NCBI GenBank assembly: GCA_965262565.1
Contig: CBDHFQ010000004.1
Coordinates: 124,001-188,000 of the forward strand
Reading direction: 5' to 3'
Source: CBDHFQ01 sp965262565
GTDB taxonomy: Bacteria; Bacteroidota; Bacteroidia; J057
Length of the DNA stretch: 64,000 nucleotides
The notes under the pieces: model-generated
Databases searched by the model: none
What the model saw: the letters and a program-made list of their open reading frames with translations, nothing else
Told to the model about the DNA's origin: nothing
In this document: one piece after another, positions 36,589 to 45,904 of the stretch
Layout of the letters: every line of letters starts with the position of its first letter
How positions within the stretch are numbered: position 1 is the stretch's first letter
Position numbers and translations under genes: made by a program

Positions 36589-39500
36589 ATGATAAAAAAT
36601 ACTCTTTTTTTTCTAATTATTTTGCTGTGTACTCTTTCTCAAACCATGGGGCAGGATACGATTGTTACCTTTCCAATCGGCCCACTAACTACTTTTTTTG
36701 ATGGGGAGTTGGTGGGTGCTGACTATTGGTCAGAAGAACCAAAAATCCTTTCCGCTGGTTTGGGCTTTTGCGATATTGGAGGAGTGCCTGTTGATGTTCT
36801 TACAGAAGAAATTGTGCGACAAGCAGGAGGGGCATGGTCGTCTGACATTGATTGTGATACTACTAATATTGCAGCATTCACCACTACCACAACACAGCAG
36901 CAATTAGCGCAAGTCTATATTTTGCAAACACCTTATGATGAATTAAGAGATGGATCCATAGGACTTGATGGCCTGCCGATTGTTTTTAGCTGGCCCGTAC
37001 TGACGAATACTATTGATTTGACCGATTTCCAATTCACCTTAAACACTGGTGAGATTATAAGACCACTAGCTGCCAGTTCGCAACCTAACTGGGAGAATAA
37101 TGAGCGAAATTGTGTTGTGGTATGGAATGACTGGGGGAATAAACTACCAAGTAGCGATCCTAATGCTCGATTTCCAGTAAAATTGGAGATCGTTGCGGAT
37201 GATACACCATTGACCCTGGTAGGTCCTAATAATCAGTTAGTAAGTGCAGTTGGATTAACTTGGGAAACGGACTCCAGCCCTTATGATGAAAACAATGGTC
37301 CGAGATTGGTTGGGGCAAAGTTGAATTATGTGGGCGATGAGGCTGTTGGGGAAGGAGTAAGTAACACTATTGCAGAACAAATACTAGGTGATTTTCTACC
37401 TCCAAATTCTGAATTTGATCTTTATGGTGGCGGTGACTTTAGACTGCGTATGCTTACCACTGGTGGTTTTTCTCCAGATGGTGTTCGAGGCGTAAATCCT
37501 ACAGACTATGAAAAGTTTTTTAGAATTCATGTACTGGGAGAAAATGGCGACACCGTACTGATTGAACAAGATAGTGTGGATTATGAGGTACTGGGAGGAA
37601 CATTAAGAGTCATAGGACTTTCTGATTTAGGGGCGGTAGAAGGAGGAGATATAGAATACGGCGATTGTTACACTGAAGATAGAGATAATTACATAGACAT
37701 TATTCTGGTTGGAGATACTGCTGCTGCCAGGAACATTTTATTCCTCGAAATCCCTAGCCTGGAAGGGGGCTATTCTCCTTTTTTCAATCCTGGCGGACCC
37801 GGAACTACACCTTTTGAAGGAGAGACTTACACTCAACCTGGTCCACGTGATTTAGAGCCTGTTATTATGGCGCTAGATGACCCGATGCGTGTCACCTTCA
37901 ATGTGAGGCCTGAGACAGATTCCATAAATTTCGTGTCTTACAATACCGCTATTTTACCCCTTTTACCTGAAGGAATTGAGTATGATCCTAATAAAGAAGC
38001 TTTTATCGTTTCATCAGCATTGAGCGGATCTATCAATGTGATTCGAACAGATGGTTCTTTTTCCAATTTGGTACAACCTGCAATATTCAATGGCAATGGA
38101 ACCTTTGGATTGCAAATAGACACTACAAACAGCCGATTATTAGCAGTAGGAGCCAATATTCAAGATCCTACCGTTGCCTGGCTATTCAGATTTAATTTGG
38201 CAGATGGTGCTTTAATCGATTCTATAAATTTAGCCTCCCTGAATACAGGACCTGGACTCACTTTTGTGAATGATGTGGCGGTAGATAGTGAAGGGAATGC
38301 CTATGTGACCAATTCGGATCGAGGCATTATATATAAAGTTGATGTGGAGGGGGAAGCATCTATTTTCTTCCAGGATAATAGTCTCACTCCGCCCAACCCA
38401 ATTACCCAGACGGGTTTTAATGGCATTGAATACCACGAAGATGGATTTCTCCTGGTAGTTCATTCCGTTAATGACAAGATTTACAAAATATTGATAGATG
38501 ATCCCTCAGAATTTACGGAAGTAAGTATACCAGATGGGTTTTTACGTAGTGGCGATGGGATGTTTTTAGATGGAGAAGAACTGGTCGTTATAAGCAATAC
38601 AGCTAGCGAGGCTGTGGATTCCGATGTGAGCAACCCCGTTGTTCCTTTTGTTACAAAGTTTATGAGTAGTGATGATTGGAATTCTGCCGCACCAGTAGGT
38701 GATACTTATGCGACTGGAGATGTTTTTCCTACAACCGTAGTAAAAGTAGGGGAGGATTATTTTATCAATTATGCTTATTTCAATTTCCTTGGTTTTGGAA
38801 TTAATCCCGTAGACTACCTTATTTCAAAGGCAAGTTTTGATGTCGATCAAAGATTCTCTGGTTCAGCCACTGACATTCCAAGGATAAACACACCTATCGT
38901 ACCTTTTTCCTATGGAGCAGATTATCCAGAACCTTATTATTCAGGCTGTACTACTCCTATTGGAGTGGATATCCCAGATTTAAGCGGAGAGTGGGTGGAA
39001 ACTACGGTTACTATTGATGGGGTAGAAATTGCTGCTCAGCCTGCTCCTCGTCGTGAACGTATCGAACAATGCGGCAATCGAATTCTGATTGCAAGTGGAG
39101 GGGTGCTACATGAAGTGTTTGCAGCTGACAATACCTTGTTTAATGGAGTCAACGATGTAGATTCAACTGGGTTACCCGTTCATTTTACAGGTAGCTTTGA
39201 AGATAGTGTCTTTATACTTATCCCGATCATTCCTGGGGATACAGTGCCAAGGCCAGGCATTACCAGGGAAATTATTCAAGATGATAATGGAAATGAGGTA
39301 TTAAAGTTATTCAATCCAAGCTTGGGCTTAACGCAATATTTGATTGAAGAAACGGGAACAGTCTCAATCAAGGATCTCATCGAAACCAATAATGTTAAGG
39401 TAGCTCCAAATCCTTTTCAACATCAGACCTTGGTTAGTTGGAACAATGAAGAAAATAAAACCTTTAAGGCTCAATTATTTAATCTAACTGGTCAGGAAGT

Positions 39501-39630
39501 AAGAAGATACTCAAAGGTAAGAGGCGAATCACTTCTGGTCAAAAAAGAAAATCTGTTGCCAGGTGTCTATTTCTTGAAGATTGTCGATGAAACAGGAAAT
39601 TTAGGAACAGTGAAATTATTACTACAGTAA
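36589..39630 (+). CDS. Large type IX-secreted protein with propeller and sorting domain
   Basis: 1013 residues. Signal peptide to about residue 24. Residues about 30-200 form the domain shared with the lipoprotein at 32726. A middle section ends near 420 (DNYIDIILVGDTAAARNILF). Residues about 430-760 form an NHL/SMP-30-like propeller (FVNDVAVDSEGNAYVTNS then DRGIIYKVD; FNGIEYHEDGFLLVVHS). A small lipocalin-like part follows (DLSGEWVETTVTIDG), and the type A sorting domain closes it (VKVAPNPFQHQTLVSWNN, LLPGVYFLKIVDETGN). I chose ATG 36589 (MIKNTLFF). Function unknown; surface or secreted. Confidence 0.85.
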   Translation: MIKNTLFFLIILLCTLSQTMGQDTIVTFPIGPLTTFFDGELVGADYWSEEPKILSAGLGFCDIGGVPVDVLTEEIVRQAGGAWSSDIDCDTTNIAAFTTTTTQQQLAQVYILQTPYDELRDGSIGLDGLPIVFSWPVLTNTIDLTDFQFTLNTGEIIRPLAASSQPNWENNERNCVVVWNDWGNKLPSSDPNARFPVKLEIVADDTPLTLVGPNNQLVSAVGLTWETDSSPYDENNGPRLVGAKLNYVGDEAVGEGVSNTIAEQILGDFLPPNSEFDLYGGGDFRLRMLTTGGFSPDGVRGVNPTDYEKFFRIHVLGENGDTVLIEQDSVDYEVLGGTLRVIGLSDLGAVEGGDIEYGDCYTEDRDNYIDIILVGDTAAARNILFLEIPSLEGGYSPFFNPGGPGTTPFEGETYTQPGPRDLEPVIMALDDPMRVTFNVRPETDSINFVSYNTAILPLLPEGIEYDPNKEAFIVSSALSGSINVIRTDGSFSNLVQPAIFNGNGTFGLQIDTTNSRLLAVGANIQDPTVAWLFRFNLADGALIDSINLASLNTGPGLTFVNDVAVDSEGNAYVTNSDRGIIYKVDVEGEASIFFQDNSLTPPNPITQTGFNGIEYHEDGFLLVVHSVNDKIYKILIDDPSEFTEVSIPDGFLRSGDGMFLDGEELVVISNTASEAVDSDVSNPVVPFVTKFMSSDDWNSAAPVGDTYATGDVFPTTVVKVGEDYFINYAYFNFLGFGINPVDYLISKASFDVDQRFSGSATDIPRINTPIVPFSYGADYPEPYYSGCTTPIGVDIPDLSGEWVETTVTIDGVEIAAQPAPRRERIEQCGNRILIASGGVLHEVFAADNTLFNGVNDVDSTGLPVHFTGSFEDSVFILIPIIPGDTVPRPGITREIIQDDNGNEVLKLFNPSLGLTQYLIEETGTVSIKDLIETNNVKVAPNPFQHQTLVSWNNEENKTFKAQLFNLTGQEVRRYSKVRGESLLVKKENLLPGVYFLKIVDETGNLGTVKLLLQ

Positions 39631-39676
39631 TAAGCTATTAGCTATTGTAGCTAGTTGATACCCCTTTTTGTAAATC

Positions 39677-39728
39677 CAACTTCTCCTACTACCTATGAGG
39701 TAAGTGGGGGAGGTTGTTTATTTTTATT
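39677..39728 (+). terminator. Rho-independent terminator after the large cargo gene
   Basis: A long stem with arms beginning CAACTTCTCC and ending GGGGGAGGTTG, with several G-T pairs and one bulge around an ATGA loop, is followed by TTTATTTTTATT. It lies 47 bp after the stop at 39630. Confidence 0.6.
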
Positions 39729-39866
39729 CCATAAAATAAGATTCTTGGCGATGCTTCAATATCTCTGCCCTATTGACCGAATTCATTAAAGTCAGGACCA
39801 TAAAGGATTTCTATCATATGTTTTGTGATAAAAATTTTCCATATATACTACACTAAATTCCATTAT

Positions 39867-40370
39867 ATGGATCAATCAATCACACATATCAGGCCTAGGT
39901 TTAAATTTATCGTTCCTCATTCGGCATCGCACATCATGACACAACTAAAGATCATGTTGGAAAATGCACCGGATAATATGAGTGGTAAAATCATTGATAA
40001 TCATATTATTCTGGATATCGTTGGGGAAGATGTGCATTATTGGTCCCCCCAACTTAATTTCCGGGTGGAACAAGATGAGGAAAACGAAAAGCAGGCTATT
40101 GTTGCTGGCTTAATCGGCCCACGCCCCGCCGTATGGACCATGTTTGTTTTTATATACTTTTCCATTGGTGTAACGGGGTTCTTCATCGGCTCGTACGGAT
40201 TGTCTAAATGGTACCTAGGTGATTATACACATTGGGTGCTTGCTTTTCCCTTTGCCTTTTTCTTTATGTTAACGGCTTATGGCACTGGTAAATACGGCGA
40301 GCGTTTGGGAGCAGATCAAATTGACATTCTCAAGCAATTTGTCAGAGATGCCCTCAACACATTGAATTAA
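39867..40370 (+). CDS. Unknown protein with two membrane helices
   Basis: 167 residues: a soluble N-terminal half (FKFIVPHSASHIMTQLKIML, HIILDIVGEDVHYWSPQLNF), then two helices (about 92-116 and 124-146) and a short helical tail (GADQIDILKQFVRDALNTL). The SPQLNFRVE and GPRPAVWTMFVF stretches recall a Bacteroidota family of unknown function. ATG 39867 (MDQSITHIRP) is preferred to the upstream 39825. It stands alone, with about 230 bp before it and 214 bp after it showing only the terminator. Confidence 0.65.
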   Translation: MDQSITHIRPRFKFIVPHSASHIMTQLKIMLENAPDNMSGKIIDNHIILDIVGEDVHYWSPQLNFRVEQDEENEKQAIVAGLIGPRPAVWTMFVFIYFSIGVTGFFIGSYGLSKWYLGDYTHWVLAFPFAFFFMLTAYGTGKYGERLGADQIDILKQFVRDALNTLN

Positions 40371-40584
40371 AAGGTAAGCGTCCAAGCTATAGCAGATCTC
40401 AATTTTCAGGGTTAAAGAATAAACTGATCTCCCTATCCTATATATCTCGAAACAGTTTGAACATCATGATTAGGGAATAAAAACAATATTTCCATATAAT
40501 GATACATATTCAGTATCTTGAGTTAATCCATTTAGGATTTAACTTAAGGTCGTAACATTCAACTACTACTCATAATCCATCTAA

Positions 40585-41535
40585 ATGAAGAGAAGATCAT
40601 TTCTGTATCAGGTATTAAGTGGTTCATTAGCCTATGCAGCGACTCCACTGATGGCCAATGATCTATTTATTGGCACAACTCCCACAAAAAAGATGAAAGC
40701 ATTACACATTTCCTTAGCCCAATGGTCCCTCCATCGACAAATTAATGCGAAAGAACTCGATCCCGTGGATTTCCCCCAGGTAGCTGTAGATACTTATGGA
40801 ATTGACGCAGTGGAATACGTCAACCAATTTTATGTGGATCATGCAGAAGACGAAACATTTTGGAACAGCTTAAAAGAAAAAGCTGATCACGTAGGAGTAA
40901 AAAGCTTGTTAATGATGGTGGATAATGAAGGAGATCTTGGAACTGCCAATGAGAAAGAGAGGAGAAAAGCAGTGGATAACCATAAGAAATGGGTGAATGC
41001 GATAAAAATGCTCAATGGACATTCCATACGAATCAATGCTTTTGGTGATCCGGATAAAGACCTATATAAAGAAGCCATAATAGATGGATTAGGAAACCTA
41101 GGAGAATATGCAGCAAAGGAGAATATTAACGTAATTATTGAAAATCATGGTTTATTTAGTGCGAATGCTCCCCTTATCGTGGATATCATTGAAGAGATAG
41201 GAATGGACAATGTGGGGACCTTACCTGATTTTGGGAATTGGTGCATGAGTGCGAAGTGGGGAAGTACGAGCATAGCATGCGATGATGTGCATGATATTTA
41301 TGATGGAGTTGCAGCCTATTTACCCTATGCCAAAGGAGTCAGTGCCAAATCTTATGACTTCAACGAAAAAGGAGAGCAGGATAAAATGGATTACTATCGG
41401 TTGCTGAAATTGGTAAAAGAATCTGATTATGAGGGATATATTGGTATCGAATATGAAGGGGAGAATCTAAGTGAACACGAAGGAATTCTGGCGACAAAAG
41501 CATTGATAGAGAAAGTGTGGAAGGAGTTGGAATAA
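40585..41535 (+). CDS. Exported sugar phosphate isomerase/epimerase-like protein
   Basis: A 316-residue xylose-isomerase-like TIM barrel. The N-terminus MKRRSFLYQVLSGSLAYA looks like a Tat-type signal (RRSFL). The core has AQWSLHRQI, GIDAVEYVNQFY, VIIENHGLF (metal Glu), GTLPDFGNW (metal Asp) and GYIGIEYEGE (final metal Glu). Related proteins isomerise or epimerise sugars or keto-sugars, usually in carbohydrate-utilisation loci; here no partner genes are adjacent. Confidence 0.85.
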   Translation: MKRRSFLYQVLSGSLAYAATPLMANDLFIGTTPTKKMKALHISLAQWSLHRQINAKELDPVDFPQVAVDTYGIDAVEYVNQFYVDHAEDETFWNSLKEKADHVGVKSLLMMVDNEGDLGTANEKERRKAVDNHKKWVNAIKMLNGHSIRINAFGDPDKDLYKEAIIDGLGNLGEYAAKENINVIIENHGLFSANAPLIVDIIEEIGMDNVGTLPDFGNWCMSAKWGSTSIACDDVHDIYDGVAAYLPYAKGVSAKSYDFNEKGEQDKMDYYRLLKLVKESDYEGYIGIEYEGENLSEHEGILATKALIEKVWKELE

Positions 41536-41536
41536 A

Positions 41537-41566
41537 AAACCGGACCATCTGAGAAACGGTCCGGCT
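41537..41566 (-). terminator. Rho-independent terminator of the 41641-41988 gene
   Basis: CCGGACC and GGTCCGG arms enclose an 11-base loop. Read on the minus strand, the stem is followed by TTTTTTATT, a proper terminator tail. It also abuts the stop of the plus-strand isomerase gene. Confidence 0.75.
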
Positions 41567-41640
41567 ACTAATACCAATGCTACAATAATATTCACCGAAT
41601 TGATTACTAGCCTAAAGATTGCTCACTGCTAATGAATAGA

Positions 41641-41988
41641 TTACTTTCCACTTAACACAGCTTTAATTTTTGCTTTACCTTCTAACATGTGGTAGTTGGT
41701 AGTCATAATTTCTTTACACATCTGGATGGTTTCTTCAAGTTCTGCCAGTTTTTCATCAGATCCATCATCCTTGGTTAATACTTCGATTTCTTTAATTAAG
41801 CTGTCTATTGATTGTGCCAATTCTTCATTTTGCATCATTAACACCTGCTCGAAATTCGCTTGATCAGGTTCATTGGGCTCATATATGCTCCCTATAATCA
41901 TCGGCTCTTCTGATGTAGCTGCAGTATTTCCTTGACCGAAGATGGGAAAGTAAGCCAGAAGAATGAAGATGAAAGCAAAAATTCTCAT
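41641..41988 (-). CDS. Small exported helical protein of unknown function
   Basis: 115 residues: signal peptide MRIFAFIFILLAYFPIFGQG, an acidic stretch, then a long amphipathic helix (NEELAQSIDSLIKEIEVLTK, LAELEETIQMCKEIMTTNYH). No family recognised. A clear terminator follows it on the minus strand, which supports its being a real gene. Confidence 0.65.
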   Translation of the reverse strand: MRIFAFIFILLAYFPIFGQGNTAATSEEPMIIGSIYEPNEPDQANFEQVLMMQNEELAQSIDSLIKEIEVLTKDDGSDEKLAELEETIQMCKEIMTTNYHMLEGKAKIKAVLSGK

Positions 41989-42642
41989 AGTGAATATTAA
42001 GTTGCTGTCAGTGATTGGTGGTTAACTGCTGACAATACAAAGATGGGGATCATCCTTACCATCACCAACTGTGTTTTCATTCCTTCGCCACATTTAGTTT
42101 TTCAACAAATGGAAGGTAAGAAAAGAGCTGATACCTATATGTTTGAGGAAATCAACTCATCCAATTCTACGGATTCCCTACACCATCTAAGCTGATGTTG
42201 AACAATAAAAATGAAGCAAGGAAAATCGGGAGGAGTGATCAGAAAGGAACAACTTCTCCCTTCTCATTCCGCCCTTTATCCCAAACAGGCGAAAAAGCCT
42301 TATTGGCACAAATTCAGCCAACAAGTAAGTATTCCCTCAACAGGTGCAGTTACGACCCATTGGTACACATAAACTTCTTCCACCTTACAGCTATCCCTTT
42401 CTTCCAACATGATCGCCATTCTCCATATCCCGATGTCAGGCCAGTGAAGATTTTTTTAAGTAAAAAGGGATCGGTTAGTGGGTTATTCTTACCTCATTTT
42501 ACTAACATACCCAGATGTTTTCCCATTTATGAGGCCTTGAGTTAATGAAATGAAAATTAATTTCAGATAAACTTATTCCATTGAGTATATTAATCAGCTT
42601 CAATTAGCTTATTTGTACCTCATTCAAGGAGAGCTCATACAC
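41989..42642. other. 650-base gap with no supported gene
   Basis: A 116-codon plus-strand frame (42195-42545) is open, but its product is proline/histidine-rich without any fold signal, and its start has no context. I see no RNA gene or repeat. An AGGAGAG ribosome-site match at 42627 belongs to the next gene. Confidence 0.45.
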
Positions 42643-43155
42643 ATGCATACATATAGGTTGCTAAATTTTTTCGTCTGTTTGTTTTTGGGGAGTTTGACCC
42701 TTTCTGGTCAACAGCATTTTCCGGATCAATGGAGCGGGAAATGGGAGGGAATGATGTACTTACAAAAAGAAGGGATCTCACATGATAGCGTTCTAATGAC
42801 AATGACGATAGCACCTACCGAAGAAACAGAGGTATGGACCTGGAAGACCGAATATCAATCTCCTGAAACCCCTATCGTTAAGGATTATGTGCTGAAGGTT
42901 GTAAATGCAAAGACGAAAGAATATGTGATTGATGAATTAAATGGGATAGTGCTACCCTCCTATCTTTTTGGGAATAAGTTATACAGTGTATTTGATGTCC
43001 AGGGAAGCTTATTGACCTGTTCTTATGAACTGATCGAGGAACAATTAATTTTTGAAGTAACTTCCGGTAAGCGATTGGAAGGAGAGCAGGAAGGGGTAGG
43101 GACCTATACAGTGAGTAATTTACAGCGGGCCATATTGAGGCGTAAGAAGGAATAA
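42643..43155 (+). CDS. Small secreted protein of unknown function
   Basis: 170 residues; signal peptide MHTYRLLNFFVCLFLGSLTLSGQQ; mature part beta-rich and lipocalin-like (WSGKWEGMMYLQKEG, VLMTMTIAPTEETEVWTWKT, LLTCSYELIEEQLIFEVTSG, RAILRRKKE). The opening SGKWEG motif is common in small ligand-binding barrels. ATG 42643 has an AGGAGAG upstream, which decides the start over an upstream TTG at 42613. Possibly co-transcribed with the CsaA gene 69 bp on. Confidence 0.7.
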   Translation: MHTYRLLNFFVCLFLGSLTLSGQQHFPDQWSGKWEGMMYLQKEGISHDSVLMTMTIAPTEETEVWTWKTEYQSPETPIVKDYVLKVVNAKTKEYVIDELNGIVLPSYLFGNKLYSVFDVQGSLLTCSYELIEEQLIFEVTSGKRLEGEQEGVGTYTVSNLQRAILRRKKE

Positions 43156-43224
43156 GGATTGTATCCAGGAGTGGGTAGGTTGAAGGAGGATTGTTTGTGC
43201 CAATGAATCATAATTGTATGCTGC

Positions 43225-43575
43225 ATGGAATCGAATGAACATACATTGCTTAGCTGGGAGGAATTTATGAAGGTAGATATACGGGTGGGTACTATTTTAA
43301 AGGCGGAAGTATTCAAAGAAGCTCGTAAGCCAGCGTATAAAATGCAGATAGACTTTGGAGCATTGGGGATTAAAAAAACTTCTGCTCAAATCACCCAGTT
43401 GTATTCATTAGAGGAGTTAATCGGGAAACAGGTGCTCGCTGTGGTCAACTTCCCTCCTAAACAGATAGCTAATATCATGAGTGAGTGTTTAGTTCTTGGG
43501 GCCATAGAGGATGGAGGAGAGGTTATTTTGATTAGCCCTGATAGAAGAACGAACAATGGGTTGAGAATTAAATAG
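43225..43575 (+). CDS. csaA: CsaA-type tRNA-binding/chaperone-like protein
   Basis: A 116-residue OB-fold protein of the EMAP-II/tRNA-binding family: FMKVDIRVGTILKAEVF, KPAYKMQIDFG, KTSAQITQLYS, GKQVLAVVNFPPKQI and the closing CLVLGAIEDGGEVILISPD. CsaA of Bacillus binds tRNA and assists protein export. It is cytosolic. It is followed by a DinB-like gene 62 bp later. Confidence 0.9.
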   Translation: MESNEHTLLSWEEFMKVDIRVGTILKAEVFKEARKPAYKMQIDFGALGIKKTSAQITQLYSLEELIGKQVLAVVNFPPKQIANIMSECLVLGAIEDGGEVILISPDRRTNNGLRIK

Positions 43576-43637
43576 GTTATTTCATTTCAAATAATGTGGT
43601 AATATGTGCAGCAAAAATAATCCTAAATGATCCATCT

Positions 43638-44195
43638 ATGACTGAAACAGAATTACAGGCGCTAAAATATCCTATTGGAAGGTTCGAAAGGCCGGTTTCT
43701 TTTGATCCTGAAGTGATATATCCTTTGATTGAGGCGATAAGTTCTTTTCCCGTTCGATTGAGCGCCCTGACCGATGACTTGAGCGATGTACAGAAGAATT
43801 GGCTGTACAGGCCTCATGGTTGGTCCATCAGACAAGTCGTTCATCACTGTGCGGATAGTCATATGAATGCTTTTATTCGATTTAAATTGAGCTTGACAGA
43901 AGATACACCTACGATTAAGCCCTATAAGGAGGCGCTTTGGGCAGTGTTGGATGATAGTACTGAAGTGGATATAGCATATTCTGTTAAGTTGATTCAAGGG
44001 CTTCATCATCGATGGACGAAATTGCTAAGCGGATTGAATAAAGAAGAATGGAACAGAACCTACAAGCATCCAGAACACGGAAGAATCCTAAACCTTGGCA
44101 ATACCATAGGCTTGTATGCTTGGCACTGTCATCATCACCTGGCTCATATTACACAGGCTTTAGAAGGAAAAGGGAAATACGGTTCAATGAGTTAG
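43638..44195 (+). CDS. DinB/YfiT-like metal-dependent hydrolase
   Basis: 185 residues; four-helix bundle of the DinB superfamily, closest in layout to the YfiT/BstA group: PIGRFERP opening, WSIRQVVHHCADSHMNAFIR (two metal His), and the C-terminal AWHCHHHLAHITQAL. The start PIGRF is typical of YfiT. YfiT is a putative metal-dependent hydrolase or bacillithiol transferase. ATG 43638 (MTETELQALKY) is chosen over 43596. Confidence 0.85.
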   Translation: MTETELQALKYPIGRFERPVSFDPEVIYPLIEAISSFPVRLSALTDDLSDVQKNWLYRPHGWSIRQVVHHCADSHMNAFIRFKLSLTEDTPTIKPYKEALWAVLDDSTEVDIAYSVKLIQGLHHRWTKLLSGLNKEEWNRTYKHPEHGRILNLGNTIGLYAWHCHHHLAHITQALEGKGKYGSMS

Positions 44196-44258
44196 AAAAA
44201 ATGATCGACTTTTCATCCATAAGCTGTTAAGTTCCCTTTGACTTATGTCTTTGAAAAA

Positions 44259-45611
44259 TTATCCATATATATTTTTATCGAGGTACTCGTTTCTGAATTT
44301 TCCTTCAGGGTCATATCTCTTAGCAAGTGCCAGGAAGTCATTGTACTTTTCATATCGCTGGTGAAGCGCCTCAGGAGCCACTGTAAATAATTTCCCCCAA
44401 TGTGGCTTTACGTTAAAAGGAGCCAGGGCCGACTCTATTTTTGGTAACAACACTAAAACTTCTTCGGGATGCTGTTTCAAGGTGAAGTGGATAGCGATGC
44501 TGTCTTGTTGGTAACAAGGGCTCATCCAATATTGATCTGCTGCGATGGCTCTGATTTCGGAGATCATCAGATGCGGCTTTATTTGTTCTTTCATATTTTC
44601 CACTGCCAGAATCGCTTCTACCGCATGTTCACGAGGGACGAAATATTCGGCTTGTAATTCTTCTCCTGCACTTGGCGTGAATCCCATTTTAAAATGAGGC
44701 AATCTATTATACCAGGGCCCGGGAATACCCATTTGATCCGTACAATGTTCAGCAGATAGCTCCACGATAGGATGAATATTTTTTGTAGCTGCTCTGGCGC
44801 CAAAAAACGCTTCCCCAAGTTCAGGTAATTCTATATCGGTTCTTCTTTTGATCCAGACTTCACTTACTTTTTGATCCATCCAATCTGTAAACAAGCTAAC
44901 ACTATACCCACTGGACATGATTTCTTCAAAATGATCTACCAATGCCGCTAAAGGTAGATCTTGGTAAACGGTTTGACTCACTTCAAAGGTAGGTTCTATT
45001 TCTAGCGTAAGTTTTGTGATGATGCCTAGTGCGCCTAAACCTACGACTACGCCATAAAAGTCCGGGTGATTTCGGTCGATCTGGATGAGTTCTCCTTGAG
45101 GCGTAACTAATTCTAAGGCGAGAACAGGCGTAGCGAGATTGCCTAGGGCCATTCCTGAGCCATGGGTTCCAGTACTGCAAGCGCCTGCTACAGTAATATG
45201 AGGGAGGGATGCTAAGTTATGAAGGGCACATCCCTGTTCATGGAGTTGTTCTGCGAAGGCCCCGTATCTGGCGCCACTTTCGACAGTAATAGTGTTTTGC
45301 TCCTTATTAATGCTGACTACTTTGTTGAGCAGCTTCGTGGAAATCTGATGTTTAGGACTATCGGCGATGTTGTTAAAGCAATGCGTGGATCCCAGCGCTT
45401 TTTGTTGGCCGAGTTGTTTAACGAGGGATTGGATTTCTTCTGCCGAGGTGGGGTGGTGTAATTGTTCCGCTTTATAGATATAGTTCCCAGCCCAATTTTT
45501 CCGTAGGACTTTCTCTGGTTCTTGGTTAGGGGTATTACACGAATAATAAGGAGTAAGCATGCCGCCAGCCATTAATAAGGATGAAGTATGGATGAACTTT
45601 TTTCGATTCAT
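44259..45611 (-). CDS. Exported alditol oxidase/gulonolactone oxidase-like flavoprotein
   Basis: 450 residues. A Tat-like lipoprotein signal (RKKFIHTSSLLMAGG, then PYYSC, Cys at 25) precedes a VAO-type FAD domain. The covalent FAD-attachment motif ALGSTHCFNNIADS has His77, as in AldO (xylitol/sorbitol oxidase). The FAD core VESGARYGAFAEQLHEQGCA, LPHITVAGACSTGTHGSG and the C-terminal HPHWGKLF follow the D-arabinono-lactone oxidase domain, whose end contains HWGK. It oxidises a sugar alcohol or lactone. A single gene with its own upstream space. Confidence 0.88.
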   Translation of the reverse strand: MNRKKFIHTSSLLMAGGMLTPYYSCNTPNQEPEKVLRKNWAGNYIYKAEQLHHPTSAEEIQSLVKQLGQQKALGSTHCFNNIADSPKHQISTKLLNKVVSINKEQNTITVESGARYGAFAEQLHEQGCALHNLASLPHITVAGACSTGTHGSGMALGNLATPVLALELVTPQGELIQIDRNHPDFYGVVVGLGALGIITKLTLEIEPTFEVSQTVYQDLPLAALVDHFEEIMSSGYSVSLFTDWMDQKVSEVWIKRRTDIELPELGEAFFGARAATKNIHPIVELSAEHCTDQMGIPGPWYNRLPHFKMGFTPSAGEELQAEYFVPREHAVEAILAVENMKEQIKPHLMISEIRAIAADQYWMSPCYQQDSIAIHFTLKQHPEEVLVLLPKIESALAPFNVKPHWGKLFTVAPEALHQRYEKYNDFLALAKRYDPEGKFRNEYLDKNIYG

Positions 45612-45760
45612 AGTAGGATAATTAGCTCTAATAATATCCTAATCATAAAGCGGACTGACAAACTTATCTCGTAAACTTATAGAGCTAAGGACAAACTTTT
45701 CCTCTAATCTATTATAAATCATAGGGTTCAAATTTTATGAAAGCATTTTGATGATATTAA

Positions 45761-45791
45761 TTGCATTTTTATCTAAGGTATATTATCTTTG
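45761..45791 (+). promoter_or_regulatory. Promoter of tRNA-Asn
   Basis: TTG (45761-45763), a 20 bp spacer and TATCTTTG (45784-45791) fit the Bacteroidota consensus. Transcription would start near 45798, about 32 bases before the tRNA. This is the clearest promoter in the window. Confidence 0.6.
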
Positions 45792-45829
45792 CCAAACCAA
45801 AATAACTAGGTGTTTTTTTGAAATTTTAA

Positions 45830-45903
45830 TCCTCCTTAGCTCAGTTGGTTAGAGCGGCTGACTGTTAATCAGTAGGTCCTTGGTTCGAGCCCAAGAGGGG
45901 GAG
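45830..45903 (+). tRNA. tRNA-Asn (anticodon GTT)
   Basis: Acceptor arms TCCTCCT and AGGGGGA pair over seven positions; a D-arm (AGCTCAGTTGGTTAGAGC) follows. The anticodon stem GCTGA/TCAGT encloses CTGTTAA with GTT at 45864-45866. The T-arm (CTTGGTTCGAGCCCAAG) and discriminator G73 complete it. The CCA end is not encoded. Confidence 0.97.
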
Positions 45904-45904
45904 C

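Noticed and set aside
42195..42545. A 116-codon plus-strand frame in the 42 kb gap
   Set aside because: The product is low-order, rich in Pro, His and Phe, with no signal, fold or family sign; no start context.
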